A DNA stretch of 64,000 nt from Azadirachta indica. Its lineage: Eukaryota > Streptophyta > Magnoliopsida > Sapindales > Meliaceae. The notes below the pieces were generated by a model. That model made no database searches, was not told the origin of the DNA, and saw nothing but the letters and a program-made list of their open reading frames with translations. Shown piece by piece: positions 11,067 through 23,490 of this stretch; position 1 is the stretch's first letter; each line of letters starts with the position of its first letter. The position numbers and the translations under genes were made by a program. The DNA lies in contig CM040450.1 in the NCBI GenBank assembly GCA_022749755.1, positions 6,066,913-6,130,912 on the forward strand, written 5' to 3'.

Positions 11067-11167
11067 TTTTGGTGAGAGTGGGAAAGCGAACGGTCAGGAG
11101 AGATTTTTGCAATACATAATGGAGTTTGACACGGACCGGTTTTGTCTAGGTTCTATCTTCAATTATT

Positions 11168-11775
11168 GGGATAATAACAAATGGTTCCCTTAATTCTGTA
11201 AACTTAACAACAAATACATATTATATTTATTTACAACAAAAAAGTCCTCATTATGGTGAGAAATGATGGCAAACACATCGTCTCACCGTAAAACTTAAAT
11301 TCATTCGAGTTTTTATGTCAAGTTCGTGCAGCTCCTAATTTCATAAGATTAGCTTGACCTAACTTATAAACTTACTAAATTTATATCATATTTCATTGGA
11401 TTCCAAGCTTTTTTTAAAAATTTTAATAGATTAAAATTATCAAAATATCATTAAATTTAATTTTTATATCACTATGATTATATATATTGTTAATGTTCTA
11501 TAATTTTAATTAATGATCATGCTCATATACTATTTGCTATATTCTCATGCCTAAAATATAACTTCGCTTTGAGTTTACCTAAAGTTATATGTAATGTTAG
11601 TATGTTATTTTTATTGCCAAACTTATGTCAATGAAACTCACTAGCCACTTTTACTAGTAAGAATCTATATGAAAGTAAAAAATAATTAAAGTTAGTGATG
11701 GATCTGTTAAAATTATTAAAATATACTTTTATTTATGATATTACAAAAAATTAGGGATTTATTTGTTGTTATTCC
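11168..11775. mobile_element. Candidate non-autonomous TIR element, about 608 bp
   Basis: The left end starts GGGATAATAACAAATGG and continues TTCCCTTAATT. The right end, reverse-complemented, starts GGAATAACAACAAAT and continues AAATCCCTAATT. The imperfect inverted repeat is about 30 bases long. I could not define a clear target-site duplication, so the class is uncertain (Mutator-like would fit the GG ends). No transposase is encoded. Confidence 0.4.
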
Positions 11776-12365
11776 TTTATTTACTATTCAAAGTGGAAAT
11801 AACAAAAAGTTCAAAGTGAAAGTTTGGTATTAGGTTTGTTTAATTAATTTTTTAATTAGATCGTTTTAGATAAAGCAAACGCTTTAATGTGTTTAGTATG
11901 AATTTTTAATCACATTAAAGTTTAAGTGGACTTATACCTAATTTGATACCAAAAGCTCCCTCATCTCTTAGTTTGTTTTCTTTGTTCAATGAAGAAAATG
12001 AGCATTGAATAAAATATTACTTTTTTTATTCATGTGCTCAATTTTGTTAAAGAATACTTTCAATCCAAATTCATGCATAAAACAAGTGATACAATTCTTC
12101 GTTTCAATTGGATTGAAGATTCAAACAATTAATTTAATTTACTTTATCGACTATTAAAAATATGAAAAAAAAATTGTCAATTTCTAAGTCAAATCACTTT
12201 TCTTCTAATGAAGGATCAAACCTACATCAACTACAATATAACAAAAAGAGAATCATTTTACAAAAATATACAATCACATCCAGCTTCATACTTGTTGCAA
12301 GCCATTCCCATTAGTCTCTTCTCTCTGCAAATCAAGAAATGAGGCCAGAGGGAGCATAAGAAAGA
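11776..12365. other. AT-rich spacer, no gene seen
   Basis: Simple AT-rich spacer between the TIR element and micropeptide copy E. Nothing else is recognisable. Confidence 0.5.
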
Positions 12366-12370
12366 AACTA

Positions 12371-12508
12371 TTAATCATCATCATCTTCCTCCCTGGCCTC
12401 CTCCATGATCGTCTCTAAACCAGGAGAATTTGAAGGTTTCTTTGGGTATACGATGGGAGCCGGAGCTACCTCCATCCACGGCTGCAAAATTCTAACAGCC
12501 TTAGCCAT
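12371..12508 (-). CDS. Acidic micropeptide, most diverged copy E (45 aa)
   Basis: Fifth and most distant member, 45 residues. It keeps MAK, PWMEVAPAPIV in place of SWIEVAPALLI, then a basic PKKPSNSP linker, LETIMEE, and a tail of glutamates and aspartates ending DDDD. Because the diverged copy conserves exactly W-x-EVAP, the basic SNSP linker, LETI and the acidic tail, these are probably the functional parts. An upstream in-frame ATG at 12781 would give 136 residues, but the extension is not shared and includes likely 5' UTR. A weak TATA-like TTATAA lies near 12710. Confidence 0.6.
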   Translation of the reverse strand: MAKAVRILQPWMEVAPAPIVYPKKPSNSPGLETIMEEAREEDDDD

Positions 12509-13089
12509 TGATGCAGGAAACAACAGCGAAAGGATTCGCGACAGAAAAAGGAGAGCTGCTTGGTTAACTTGAGGCAAAGAATGCGGTCTCTTCTTCTTCC
12601 TTCCTCCAAATATATTGGAAAGAAGAGAGAGATGAGATTCAATCAAATGGTTAATAAGAATATTCAGAGGAATTTTGCTTTGAGGGGAATGTGTGGGTGA
12701 AGGGGATGTTATAAAGGGAAGAGAAGCAAGAAGAGAACAAATAATAGCAAAGAATGGAGACAAAGTGCATGGTATTACCAATTAACAGAAATTTGGCCGG
12801 TGGGGTGTGTGTACATTTGTCCAACATTCCAACGACTTGTAAAAGATCCTAAAATATCAAACAGGTAGCAACGTTATAGAATTTTGGACAACATAAGATC
12901 CCGTAATCATTAACAACTAAGAACCACATACATAATAGGAAGTTGGTATGCATGTGTCAGTGTCACTAAATTGAAAGAAGCCTAAGATGCAATGACAATT
13001 CATTAGGGCATCGGAAAATGCCCTCTACGTGTAGCTGCCCCAAAACAAACCTTTAGGACATGGCATCTGCACTTGTACGCAATTATCTT

Positions 13090-13198
13090 GGCCAAAATTG
13101 GGGGACCTGGTACCAGATTTCATTAAACCAAATCAACGACACTTCGGCCAAAATTGGGGGACCTGGTGCCAAATTCATTAAATCAACAACATCGGATC
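13090..13198. repeat. Tandem duplication, 56-bp period
   Basis: The phrase GGCCAAAATTGGGGGACCTGG occurs at 13090 and 13146, followed by similar sequence, giving two imperfect 53-56 bp copies. Confidence 0.85.
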
Positions 13199-13199
13199 A

Positions 13200-14780
13200 G
13201 CCCATGATTGCAAAGGCATAATTCAATATTTGGGTTTTACTCCAACTCGTTCCACACAAAGGAAAACTTTGCGAGAGGGGTCGTGACTAACAGGCTTTAG
13301 TAAAATTTTCTCAAAACTCTTAGATACATATCTTGTATACCCCAGTATTAGTTAAAAAAACTTGTAAAAGTTAGGAATATGCTTCAGAAGTACCCTGTTG
13401 AACAGATTTTTTCACTAAAACCACAAATCGGTCAAGGCCTGAAGTCCTTTGGGTGTGGCTTTCAGTAACGCAAATATTATGGAATGAAACCACTAGCTAT
13501 AAGTACAAGTTGGTGGGTGATTGGTATGTATAGATTAGCTACCAAATATGAGCGAAAATTTGTCAATCAATGTTAGCTACCCTGTTATCAGAACTTAAAA
13601 GTAACACAATAGCTGCAAACATACTCTTGATCGTTGTAGTAAGTCAATTGCTCTTCCATCTGAAATTAAAATGCAAGAAAGATGTTTTTTCCCAGCTCAA
13701 TCTTTAGTATCATAAACAGAATGGGAATGCATTGCTAATTTTGTACAAATATCAATCTGAGTTCCTGAAGTAGAAGAACATGAAGCAAGACCCAAAAAGA
13801 GCTCATACAAGAACCCGGAAATCTTCCACAATATGCTATGTTTGTATCAGATACCACCATATATAAAGCAATAAGGTCATTGCATACGTAAATCAGTCTA
13901 TAGGCCAGGACTAGGATAGATGTATCTGAACTTTGACCGAACTACTTTCCATTGTGGGGAGGGACGATTAATCATATAAAAGTGCAATAGCGTTTAAACG
14001 ATATAAGTAACCACAGACTTATGAGAATAAACAAATTAACTAATGCATACAATCAAAAGTGAAACTTGAATAAATGCTGAACTAGAACCAAGGGTTTAAA
14101 TATAATGCGTTGGCAAAATCAAAACAAAATGATCCAATTCAGATGCTAATGCTTGACCTATGCACCACAAAAGAGCAAATCTTCCGTGTGCTTAATTCTA
14201 CCATAGCTTCCTAGGAAGGCCAAAAATTATGAACCGCCAACTGTAAATCTAATGCACATTCTAAATTCTCCAAATCATTAAAACTATTAGTTCTAACCAA
14301 TAGCTAGAATTGCAACACAAACATAAGACTTTGACATTCAAAAATTTTGCAAGAAAATGTAAATTTTTAACAAGCACTAAAAATAAATAATAATCCAGAA
14401 CACATCCTCATACACTACTGGATAACAAGCATTTCCAAAATCAAAACATAAACTCTCAATCACACATGTATATGCCTAATAACAACATAAAATATAAATT
14501 TAAAAACATTCATTTGCATAATGAAATGCATTATAGAACTTAAACTTAGGATCCAATTTTCGTCTCAAACATTATCCAAAATGATCCCACTAAATTAAAC
14601 CTTACATCTCCTAATTCCAATGAAACACTCAATAAGCTCTAAAAAGCTTGAATTTGGAGACGTAACCAAAATCCTTATAACGATCCAAAACTGATAATAA
14701 AAAGCACAGATATTCAACTTAAAAAGAAAAACTAAAATTAAAATTAAAAAAATATAACTAAAAAAAGACCCTCACAATCT
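13200..14780. other. Intergenic and RPL12 3' flank, no gene seen
   Basis: I find no coding exon, tRNA or obvious snoRNA box pair. The 100-250 bases next to 14781 should be the RPL12 3' UTR. Confidence 0.5.
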
Positions 14781-15281
14781 TCAATCAAGCGGAATCTCGA
14801 TGTCACCGTCAGTAATCTCCTGCTGCAGGTCCTTAGCATCCTTTCCATCGACCGTGCAACCAACTGACACGCACGTGCCCAAAATCTCCTTCACGGTACC
14901 GCTCAGGTCCTTGGCCATCGACCTCGGCCGCATGATCTTGGCAATCTCGATGACATCATCAAGGGTTATGTTTCCATTGTGCTTGATGTTCTTGGTCTTC
15001 TTCCTGTCTCTCTCCGGCTCCTTGAGTGCTTTAATGACCAATGCTGCGGCGGAGGGGACGACGGAGACCTTGGCCTGACGATTCTGGACGGTGAGTTTGA
15101 CGGTGACACGTAGACCCTTCCAGTCCTTCGCGGTTTCCTTGGCGATGTCTTCTCCGATTTTCTTGGGGGAGAGACCGAGGGGACCGATCTTTGGGGCGAG
15201 TGAACTGGCGGCACCGACCTCACCGCCGGTGACACGGACGAAAACGTCCACCACTTGGGTTGGGTCGAACTTTGGCGGCAT
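14781..15281 (-). CDS. RPL12: 60S ribosomal protein L12 (uL11)
   Basis: Cytosolic large-subunit protein uL11, which forms the base of the P-stalk and contacts the GTPase-associated rRNA. The frame is a single exon of 166 residues starting MPPKFDP, the usual eukaryotic length. The glycine/proline-rich N-terminal domain is present ([20 protein letters not shown], about 22-41) and the C-terminal RNA-binding domain includes [19 protein letters not shown] and the conserved VGCTVDG. The frame remains open upstream for 37 codons, but MPPKF is the conserved family start. Intronless structure is typical of several plant RPL12 copies. The sequence is intact. Confidence 0.96.
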   Translation of the reverse strand: MPPKFDPTQVVDVFVRVTGGEVGAASSLAPKIGPLGLSPKKIGEDIAKETAKDWKGLRVTVKLTVQNRQAKVSVVPSAAALVIKALKEPERDRKKTKNIKHNGNITLDDVIEIAKIMRPRSMAKDLSGTVKEILGTCVSVGCTVDGKDAKDLQQEITDGDIEIPLD

Positions 15282-15395
15282 GGTGACTCTGCTAGGGCGG
15301 TTCTGGAAAGAGCGGCGGTTTGTGCTCTGTTGTGTTGTTTGCGGAGGCGCAGCGAGAAGTGAAGTGAAAGAGTTGCTGCTGCATATAAGCAAAAG

Positions 15396-15458
15396 CTAGG
15401 GTTTTCGCCGGGGGTTGGACTAAAATGACTAATGCACCCTTTGGGCTTTCATTGGGCC
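15396..15458 (-). promoter_or_regulatory. RPL12 promoter: telo-box and site II motifs
   Basis: A telo-box (AAACCCTAG on the minus strand, 15396-15404) lies about 115 bases upstream of the ATG. Two site II elements (TGGGCT 15442-15447 and TGGGCC 15453-15458) lie 40-50 bases further up. This pairing is the known signature of plant ribosomal protein promoters bound by TCP-type factors. Confidence 0.8.
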
Positions 15459-15459
15459 G

Positions 15460-17389
15460 TTAGTGGGATGGACTGAGTTCGATCCATGGCTAAAGTATTC
15501 AAAGGCTCTGAATTCGCGATTGTATTACTAAATTGACGCATAAATGTTCTAACTACATTCTTTCTCTTAAACAAAAAAGAAAAAGAAGGGTCTTTTTAGA
15601 AACATATCAGAGTGCACTTAATCATTCTTTCATTGGGAAAAACAGAAACAGTGTAATTGTAATGGTAAAGGCCTGTTAGTGATTAGGGCGATTAACTTGT
15701 CCCACTTCTGATAATTAATATAAGTGGTGTAATTGTTATATAAATTTTTTAATCACTACATTAAAATATTTTTAATAATTAAATATATTAATATATGTAA
15801 TAATACATATGTTAGATATAATTTTAATTATTTATATGGTGTTAATCTGATAGTCTAAATATGTTTATCCTAACCCACTGTATATTAATGTTGTATTATA
15901 TAAAATAATTTACATTCATAACTTAAAACCATTCAATTTGTAATTTTTTTCCTTTACGAAACCCAAACACAATAATGATTTATAAATCTCTCTTCCTAAA
16001 ATATCATATAAAATGAATTATAATTAGAACTCTCCCTTTATCCTAACACTTCTCTTTCTTTTGTACTCTTTGTTTTTCTTCTTTTTTTTTTCATTAATTT
16101 GATCAAATATAAGCACATATAAGGTAATAAATTTATTGGTTTGCTCTAGAAACATGAAATAAGATGGCATTGGATGAGATAAGGATGACCAACTCTTTTC
16201 CTTGATGAGAATTTTCCATTCTATACATTCTTTTTCTCAAACTAGGAATGGGTAAGGATAGAGATAGAAAATGAAATGTGAAATAAGAATGGGACAACAT
16301 TCTACACCCATTTCATTACCCTTTTTATTAATATATGTATGTACTTATAATAGCTTTTTTTTTTTGTAACTTTATTTAGTTAAATATAGCTGTTAGTATT
16401 CTTCTAATATAATCTAGATCTTTTGTCTTTCTCTTCTCAAATAATATGCCAAATAGTATATCATTAATTTAGACAAGAGATATTGCTAACTATTGACCCC
16501 AATTTAGCTTTGAATAATCCTAAATTGAAGAGCTCCATTATTATAATCTAAAAGTTGCCTAACTACTTATATAAAAATACAAGAAGATCACTATATCTTA
16601 TCCTATAAAGATATAGCTTGTTGCATTTATTAAAACACATAAATATTAATTCTAGAACACTTATTTTTGTTGTATAATTTTCTTTTTAAAATAAGTTTTT
16701 GATGGGTTTCATTAGATGCCTAATTTTTATTAAATTAATTAATCAAGATAATCATCTATATTAGTCAACAAGATTTCTTGCTTTATTTTTTAAAAAATAT
16801 GGGCTTAGAAAAATCAATAAATGTTGAAGTCTACATAGTGGTCCATAACATATAGCCTAAAATATTATGAATGATCCATTATTAGGATGTACCAATTCTT
16901 TAATGGTTATATAGGAGATTGAGCTTGATCACATGATCTGCTTAAATTCTAAATAATTCAAGACAATAATGTGAGTACAGAAGTACATAAAAGCTATTAA
17001 AAAGAAATTATTTTTTTGTTCTATATCAAGATTTTTTATACATTCTTATTATTATCAATTGTATATACATTATTATTTTTAAAAGTTTGAAAGAGTACAA
17101 ATTGTGAAATGATCTCTATTTATTTATTTAGTTGGAAAAGAGACTATGATTTGATAGATATAATTCTAATTACAATAGGAGAAAATATTAGGTAGAAAAA
17201 TGTATGATATCATTTGTATGTTTATCTAATAAAATATATATAATTTATGATATAATAAATTAATTTTATATAACTATTAAATTAATAATCTTTTTTATAA
17301 TTCTTATAGAAGTAATTTTCTAAATTTTAATTTATAAAAAAAATGTTATATACCCTTTTCTTTTTCTCCCTCTCTCACTAACCCTCAAA
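15460..17389. other. AT-rich intergenic DNA
   Basis: Very AT-rich with no supported gene. A segment near 16230-16320 with partly self-complementary runs (GGAATGGGTAAGG and CCATTTCATTACCC) may be a MITE remnant, but I could not define its ends. Confidence 0.45.
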
Positions 17390-17394
17390 CAATT

Positions 17395-18942
17395 TATAGC
17401 ATTTCTAATTTTAAGAAATTTCAACAGAATTTTTATTATAATGTAATATACATTAAATATGTAATCCTGTAAACTTTATAATTTCATTCAAAGCACTTGC
17501 AATAAAATTAAATACCAACTATTTCATTTCATTACTCAACAAAATATAATCATTTTCATAACTTGTAAAATCCAAGCATAAGCATAAAAATTACATCAAA
17601 ACCATATATTATAAAATTCTACTCTTATAATTATATATAGTTTCAAAAGTAGCAAAATTTTTATTCTGAAGTATCCCTTTGTCTTTTATTTATAAGAATC
17701 TCCTGTGTCACCTAAACCTAAAAAGTAGGGATGAGTTAATGGCTAGTAGACATTTATACATAAAGGTAGTTTTAGAATTTATAATAAATAAATTTGAACA
17801 TAAAACTACTTCTTAATTTATAACAAAGAGTGTAGTAGGATATCAAATCAAAATTTCAATTTCAATATTCATATAAACAATGTAAAACACATTAATTTCA
17901 TTATAAAAAAATAATTTCTGTAAATTTTTTTACTTACGTACTTTAGGAGCATTATTTTCAGGGATCGTTATCCCATAAAAAATGATTTTTAGGGGCATTA
18001 TTCTTAAGGACTGTTGCCCCAATAGAAACGACCTTTAGGAGTATTATTTCCAAAGATCGTCGCTCCAAACACCGATGCCACATCACAATAACAATCATGG
18101 CCATCACATTTTCATCAATCAAATTTAACAACATTTTCATACAAATCATACGTTTATAAAAATATAATACGTGTTATAATTCTCTCGCTGTATTTGTAAA
18201 TATAACATTCATATGAAAATTATTATTTAAATCTAATTCCAAAAAAACAATTAATTGCACCAACAGTGATCTCCTTCGAATCACCTCCTAATATCAATTT
18301 AACAATAATAATAAATAATTATCTAATAATACTAATAATGCTTCAAACTTCATTCTCTAAAAATATGTACATATATATATATAGGCATTTAAACATATAT
18401 CTATATACTAACAGCTAAACTTTTTACAATAAAATTATGTAAATAATTTACTAAACTTAAAATCCAAAATTAATCAATAAAAAATAGACACTAACCTCTC
18501 CTCTCCTCCCTTTTTTCTCCTTTTTGCACTCTCGGTTTTTTTCCTAATTTGTTCTTAAAGAATTAATTGCAAAGATGTAACTACAATATATATATATATA
18601 TATGTACATGCATTACTTTAAGTAAAGAAAACTAAAGCCACATGTTTACTTATTAATAATTCACCAACCACTTGCTTCTAGTTCATAACATAATTTATTT
18701 ATTTTATTAATTTTTTTTCACTTCACCGACTTAAAAGAAACCGTTTTAGATTTTGAACTTCATTAAAACCCTTCAATTTTGCCTTTTTCTACTTTTTACC
18801 TATAATAAATTTTGATTACCTAAAATTTCCTCTCCTATAAATGTTTAAACACATTCGTCTATAGTTAAATAATCTATTTTCCATAAGTATACTTATTTTC
18901 TAATTTCTATGTTCATCCATTAATCAAAACCTAGATATGACA
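17395..18942 (-). repeat. 3' LTR of the chromovirus
   Basis: About 1.55 kb, aligned by eye to the right-hand LTR along its length. It should start TG and end CA; the terminal dinucleotide on the left has mutated (TA on the plus strand). It lacks a segment present in the other LTR at about 25229-25385. Confidence 0.88.
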
Positions 18943-18960
18943 ATTCTTCTCACCTTAAAA
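18943..18960 (-). promoter_or_regulatory. Polypurine tract of the retrotransposon
   Basis: On the minus strand AAGGTGAGAAGAAT abuts the 3' LTR, preceded by AAATTTCGAGGACGAAATTT, a phrase common just after the last codon of plant gypsy elements. This is the priming site for plus-strand DNA synthesis. Confidence 0.8.
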
Positions 18961-19014
18961 AAATTTCGTCCTCGAAATTTATGTTTATGTTGAAAATAGC
19001 CCTAAATATTGCAA

Positions 19015-19530
19015 TCATATCCGGTCTTCAAGTTCCCAAATAGCTTTCTCCATTTTATGATGTTGTCATAAAACTTTCACTAATCGGATAATCTTTTTAC
19101 GAAAAACTTGTTCTTTATAATTCAGGATTTGGATAGACTTCTCTTTATAAGAAACGTTCTAATTCAATGTAAGGTCTTTTCATTTCAACACATGTGAAGG
19201 ATTTGACTGGTACTTATTAAGCGTGGAGACATGATAAACATCATAGATTTGTGATAGTTGAGGAGGTAAACCTAATCTATAAGATACTTGACCAATTCGT
19301 TCTAAAATCTCAAAAGGACTAATAAACCTTAAAGTAAGCTTTCTACTCTTCCCGAATCTGGCTATTCCAGTATGAGATTTGACATTTAAGAAAAAATTAT
19401 CACCAACTTCAAATTCCAATGGTCTCTGTCTATGATCTGCGTAAGTCCTTTGATGGCTTTGAGTTGTAAGAAATCGTTGTCTAATCACCTTTATTTTCTC
19501 AGTAGTTTCTTTTATCAATTGAGGTCCCAC
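19015..19530 (-). pseudogene. Integrase C-terminus and chromodomain remnant
   Basis: The frame at 19530-19180 reads the end of integrase: a GPQLI motif, the KSYAD-like region (here RTYADHRQRPLEFEVGD), FGKSRKLTLRFISPFEI and VYHVSTLNKY. In another frame at about 19135-19015 the minus strand reads YKEQVFRKKIIRLVKVL, a stop, then KAIWELED, a recognisable chromodomain. The chromodomain is thought to steer insertion to heterochromatin. The two are out of frame and interrupted by stops. Confidence 0.85.
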
Positions 19531-19539
19531 TATTGATGC

Positions 19540-21300
19540 CTCAACAATCTCTGCCCAACAAATAGGAGATCAACATAGCTTACCATATAATGCCTTAAAA
19601 GAATCCATTTCAAGGCTATATTGGTAGCTATTGTTGTAAGAAAATTTGATTAAAGGTAAATGTTCAATCCAAGAGTCTTGAAAATCTAAAGCACAAAATT
19701 TGAGCATATCCTCTATTATCTGGATAATTCTCTCAGACTGACCATCCGTCTAAAAATGATAGGTTGTACTAAAATTCAACTAAGTCTCAATAGCTTTCTG
19801 CAAACTTTTCTAAAATTGCGATGTAAATCTTATATCTCTATCGAATACAGTTAATAAAGGTACCTCGTGTAGTCTTATTATCTTCTAGACATACAATCCA
19901 CTCAAGAATTCTAGAGAATCAATAGATTTAACAAGTAAAAAGTAAGCAGATTTCGTTAACCTGTCCACAATCATCCATACACTTTCATGATTTTTTCGGG
20001 TTCTGGGTAGCCCTCTCACAAAATCCACAGTTACATGTTCCCATTTTTATTCAGCTACTGAGAGAAGTTAGAGTAATCCTGCTGGTTTCTAATGCTTTGC
20101 TTCACTTGTTGGCATGTCAAACACTTGACCACGAATTCTCCCACGTCTCTCTTCATTCCATTCCACTAAAAATATCTACGCAGGTTTTGGTACATCTTTG
20201 TACTACTAGGATGTGTGGTAAATTTAGATTTATGAGCCTCATTGAGCACATCTTTCTCTAAGAGACTCATCTGATGGTACAAAAAGTCTACCAACAAACT
20301 TTAAATCACCGCACGAATCTATAGACCAACCCTCTATAGTCTCACCATTCTCTAACTTGGCTCATACTGACTTAATTTCAGGATCACATTGTTGAGCCAT
20401 AATTACCTTCTGAAGGATGGTAGGTTGGGCTACTAGTTTGAATAAGAAGGGTTGGCTTTCTGATTCATTAATTCTCACATCAAAATCCTCTAAATCATTA
20501 CACATCTTCCATTTATGGCAGGAAAATCTTGCCAACGTACCACGGGATTACCTACTCAAAGCATTTGCTACCTTATTAGCCTTACCGAGATGGTAATGCA
20601 AAGTGAAATCATAATCTTTTAAGTATTCCATCCACCTTATTTGCCTTAAGTTAAGATCTTTTTGGATAAAAGCATATCGAAAACTTTTATGATTTAAGAA
20701 TATTTCAAATTTCTCACCATACAAATAATGTCTCTATATCTTCAATACAAATACAATAGCAACAAGTTCTAAGTCATATGTAGGATAGGTATGCTCATAG
20801 GCCTTTAGTTGGTGTGATCCATACGCCACTTCTCTCTCTAACTGCATTAAAACACAACCAAGACCCACGCGTCAAGTATCACAATAAATTGTATATCCAA
20901 CTCCTCATTTAGGAATAATTAAAACCTAGGCTAAGGTCAAATGATTTTTTAACTCTATAAAGGCTTGCTCACATTCATCGTTCTACTCAAATTTCACCTT
21001 TTTTATAGTTAATTGAATCAAAAATACTGCTATTCGAAAGAAATCTTTCACAAATTTATGGTAATATCCTGCTAGACTTAGGAAACTTCTAATATTTGGC
21101 ACTTTTTTTACCTATCCCAGCTAAGCACTTGTTCCACTTTAGCAGGATTTACAAAAATATCTTCGTTTGACACCACATGTCCAAGAAATTTAACCTCAGT
21201 CATGTAAAACTCACATTTACTCTGTTTCACATATAAATGATATTTCCTCAACACTCATAAACTAATGCGCAAGTATTGTTCTTACTCCTCTTCTGATTTA
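19540..21300 (-). pseudogene. RNase H and integrase core remnants
   Basis: Scattered frames read integrase phrases, including WEHVTVDFV, RKNHESVWMIVDRLTKSAYF and the zinc-binding end CLTCQQVK, in the expected order. Many in-frame stops are visible. Segments nearer 20560-21000 fit RNase H but are too decayed for exact limits. Confidence 0.75.
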
Positions 21301-21304
21301 GAAT

Positions 21305-21935
21305 ATATTAAAATATCGTCGACATATACCACCACAAACTAATCAAGGCAGAGGTGAAAAATTTTATGCATTAGATCTATAAATACTGCAGGAGTATTGG
21401 TTAAATCAAATGGTATCACTACAAACTCAAAATGCCCGTATCTAGTACGGAAAGCCATTTTTGGGATATCTTCATCTTTAACTCTCAGCTGGTGGTAAAC
21501 AAATCGAAGATCGATTTTCAAAAAGTATGTAGAACCACACAATTGGTCAAACAAGTCATTAATTCTAGGTAAAGGATATTTATTCTTTATTGTCACCCGA
21601 TTCAATTGTCTGTAGTCCACACATAACCTTAAACTCTCATCCTTCTTTTTAGCAAATAAAACTGATGTTCCCCAAGAAAAAGTACTAGGTCAAATAATCC
21701 CTCTATCTAGCAACTCATGCAACTGAATCTTTAACTCTTGTAGTTTAACTGGTGTTATCCTATAAAGGGCAACTGAAATTAGTAAGATATTAGAATATGT
21801 CTCAATAGTAAAATCTACTTCTCTCTTAGGGGGTAATCCGGGTAAATCATTAAGAAATACGTTTTGAAACTCATTAATTAGTGGAACAATTGGAGTTACG
21901 AAATCACCAACATCATAACTCATCACATTTGCCAC
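21305..21935 (-). pseudogene. Reverse transcriptase remnant
   Basis: The frame at 21935-21690 ends with the LLDRGII approach to RT. The frame at 21620-21339 carries [20 protein letters not shown] and [12 protein letters not shown], where the usual SGYHQ has become FVYHQ. The catalytic YVDD is preserved at 21315-21326 but is cut off from the upstream frame by a stop. The domain is clearly RT and clearly inactive. Confidence 0.92.
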
Positions 21936-22050
21936 CCATCATAAATAATCTTTATGTTCATTATACCCAATATAGGTAAAATAATGATTGGTCCCTCTAC
22001 TTCCAACAATATGAAATCTTTCACCATTAAGAAAATTAATAATTACCTTT

Positions 22051-23490
22051 TTACCAATCCATATATAGTATCACATCATAATACACCATTTTTATCATAA
22101 CTAACCCAAATGTGACTTTACAAGCACCTATATCAATTTCACAATTATGACATATTCTATCCAGATTTATTCCACCTCTAACAGGTGTTTCAACTGACAG
22201 CTTATGTTTTAAAGGTTCAATCTCTATACCTAAAGAAGATATAAGTTTTGCTGAAATAAAAAAAATATATAGTACCAAAATCAAATAATATTCTAACCTA
22301 AGTATTGAATAAAAGAAAATACCTTCTACTATATTATGATCTGGTCGATCCATATCTTAATGATAGCATAAGCCCTACCTTGAACCTTAGGTCTTCCTCG
22401 CCCTTATAGGATCTCTGAGGCGATTGCTCATGACTTCTTTGTTATGGTTGCCTATCCTACTGACTTTGTTTTGCTACTGACTGAGTATTTCCTTGATGTG
22501 AGCTAGTCATTTGACTCAGTATCTGCATCAAATGTGGACATTAGTTTCGATAATGACCACATTCTCCATATTCTAAACACACACTTAGAGGTATACGAGA
22601 CCTCTGATCATCTTGAGTGCTTCCCTGAATAGATCTTGTTATTTGTCCTTGTGTCTGTCTTAAACGTAGACATATATTTCAATGATGACCTTGTTGTCCA
22701 CCTTTAAAATACACACCTGGTATCTTGCAGGGATTTCAGTTATAATGGATCTGAGACTAACTTTTCATTTGTCTCTTTTCTCCCCACCTTGGAAGCTTCT
22801 GATCAGAACTTCTCTTCTTTGATTCCACTATTTGCTTGATCTCTTCCTTATCTTGTTCTGTCATTAAAGCTTATTCAATTACTTCTAAATAGTTTTAAAG
22901 GTTCAACATTATAAGTTCGTGTCATAGTGTTGGCTTTAAATCTTTCACAAACTACTTAGTTTATCTTTTTCCCTCGAAATTATTAAAGTAACAAACCGAC
23001 TTAATGCTTCAAACCTTTCCTCATATTGTGCCATTTATATATTTCCCTAAGTTAATGAATAAATTCATCTAACATAGCATCACGGAATACCTCAGGAAAA
23101 TATTAACCCATGAATACTTCTTTGAAAGCATCCCACGTTCATTCTTCTTCTTGCTTTATAATCTTAATAGTATTCTATCAATTAAAATGTTACAAGTTTA
23201 ACCCAAATCTCTTTGAATGCTTGCATAGCATCCAAAATTCGGTTAATTTGTTTCACTCATTTCTTAACAATTAATGGACTAGACTTTCCGTTAAAAATTA
23301 GAGAATTGAGTTTCTTAAATTCACTCAACGCTGACATATTCTGACCTCCATTACCATTACCCTACTTTTGTGAATTACTAGTAATCCCACGAAGAGCAAT
23401 AACAAATTCTTTTATCGTTTGGCGAAATTCACCAAACTCTTCCCCTCTTTGTGAAGAGAATTCTTCTGTTTCTGTATTATCAAACATATT
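22051..23490 (-). pseudogene. Gag and protease remnants
   Basis: Minus-strand frames near 23490-23200 read the start of gag (ALRGITSNSQK, then LSEFKKLNSLIFNGKS and KQINRILDAMQAF). Cysteine/histidine-rich zinc-knuckle pieces fall at about 22750-22540. The frame 22353-22051 holds a protease end (VRGGINLDRICHNCEIDI). Several stops and frameshifts separate them. Confidence 0.75.

Noticed and set aside
14966..15235. Second minus-strand frame rich in Ser, Pro and Arg over RPL12
   Set aside because: Out-of-frame shadow of RPL12, with no conservation of its own.
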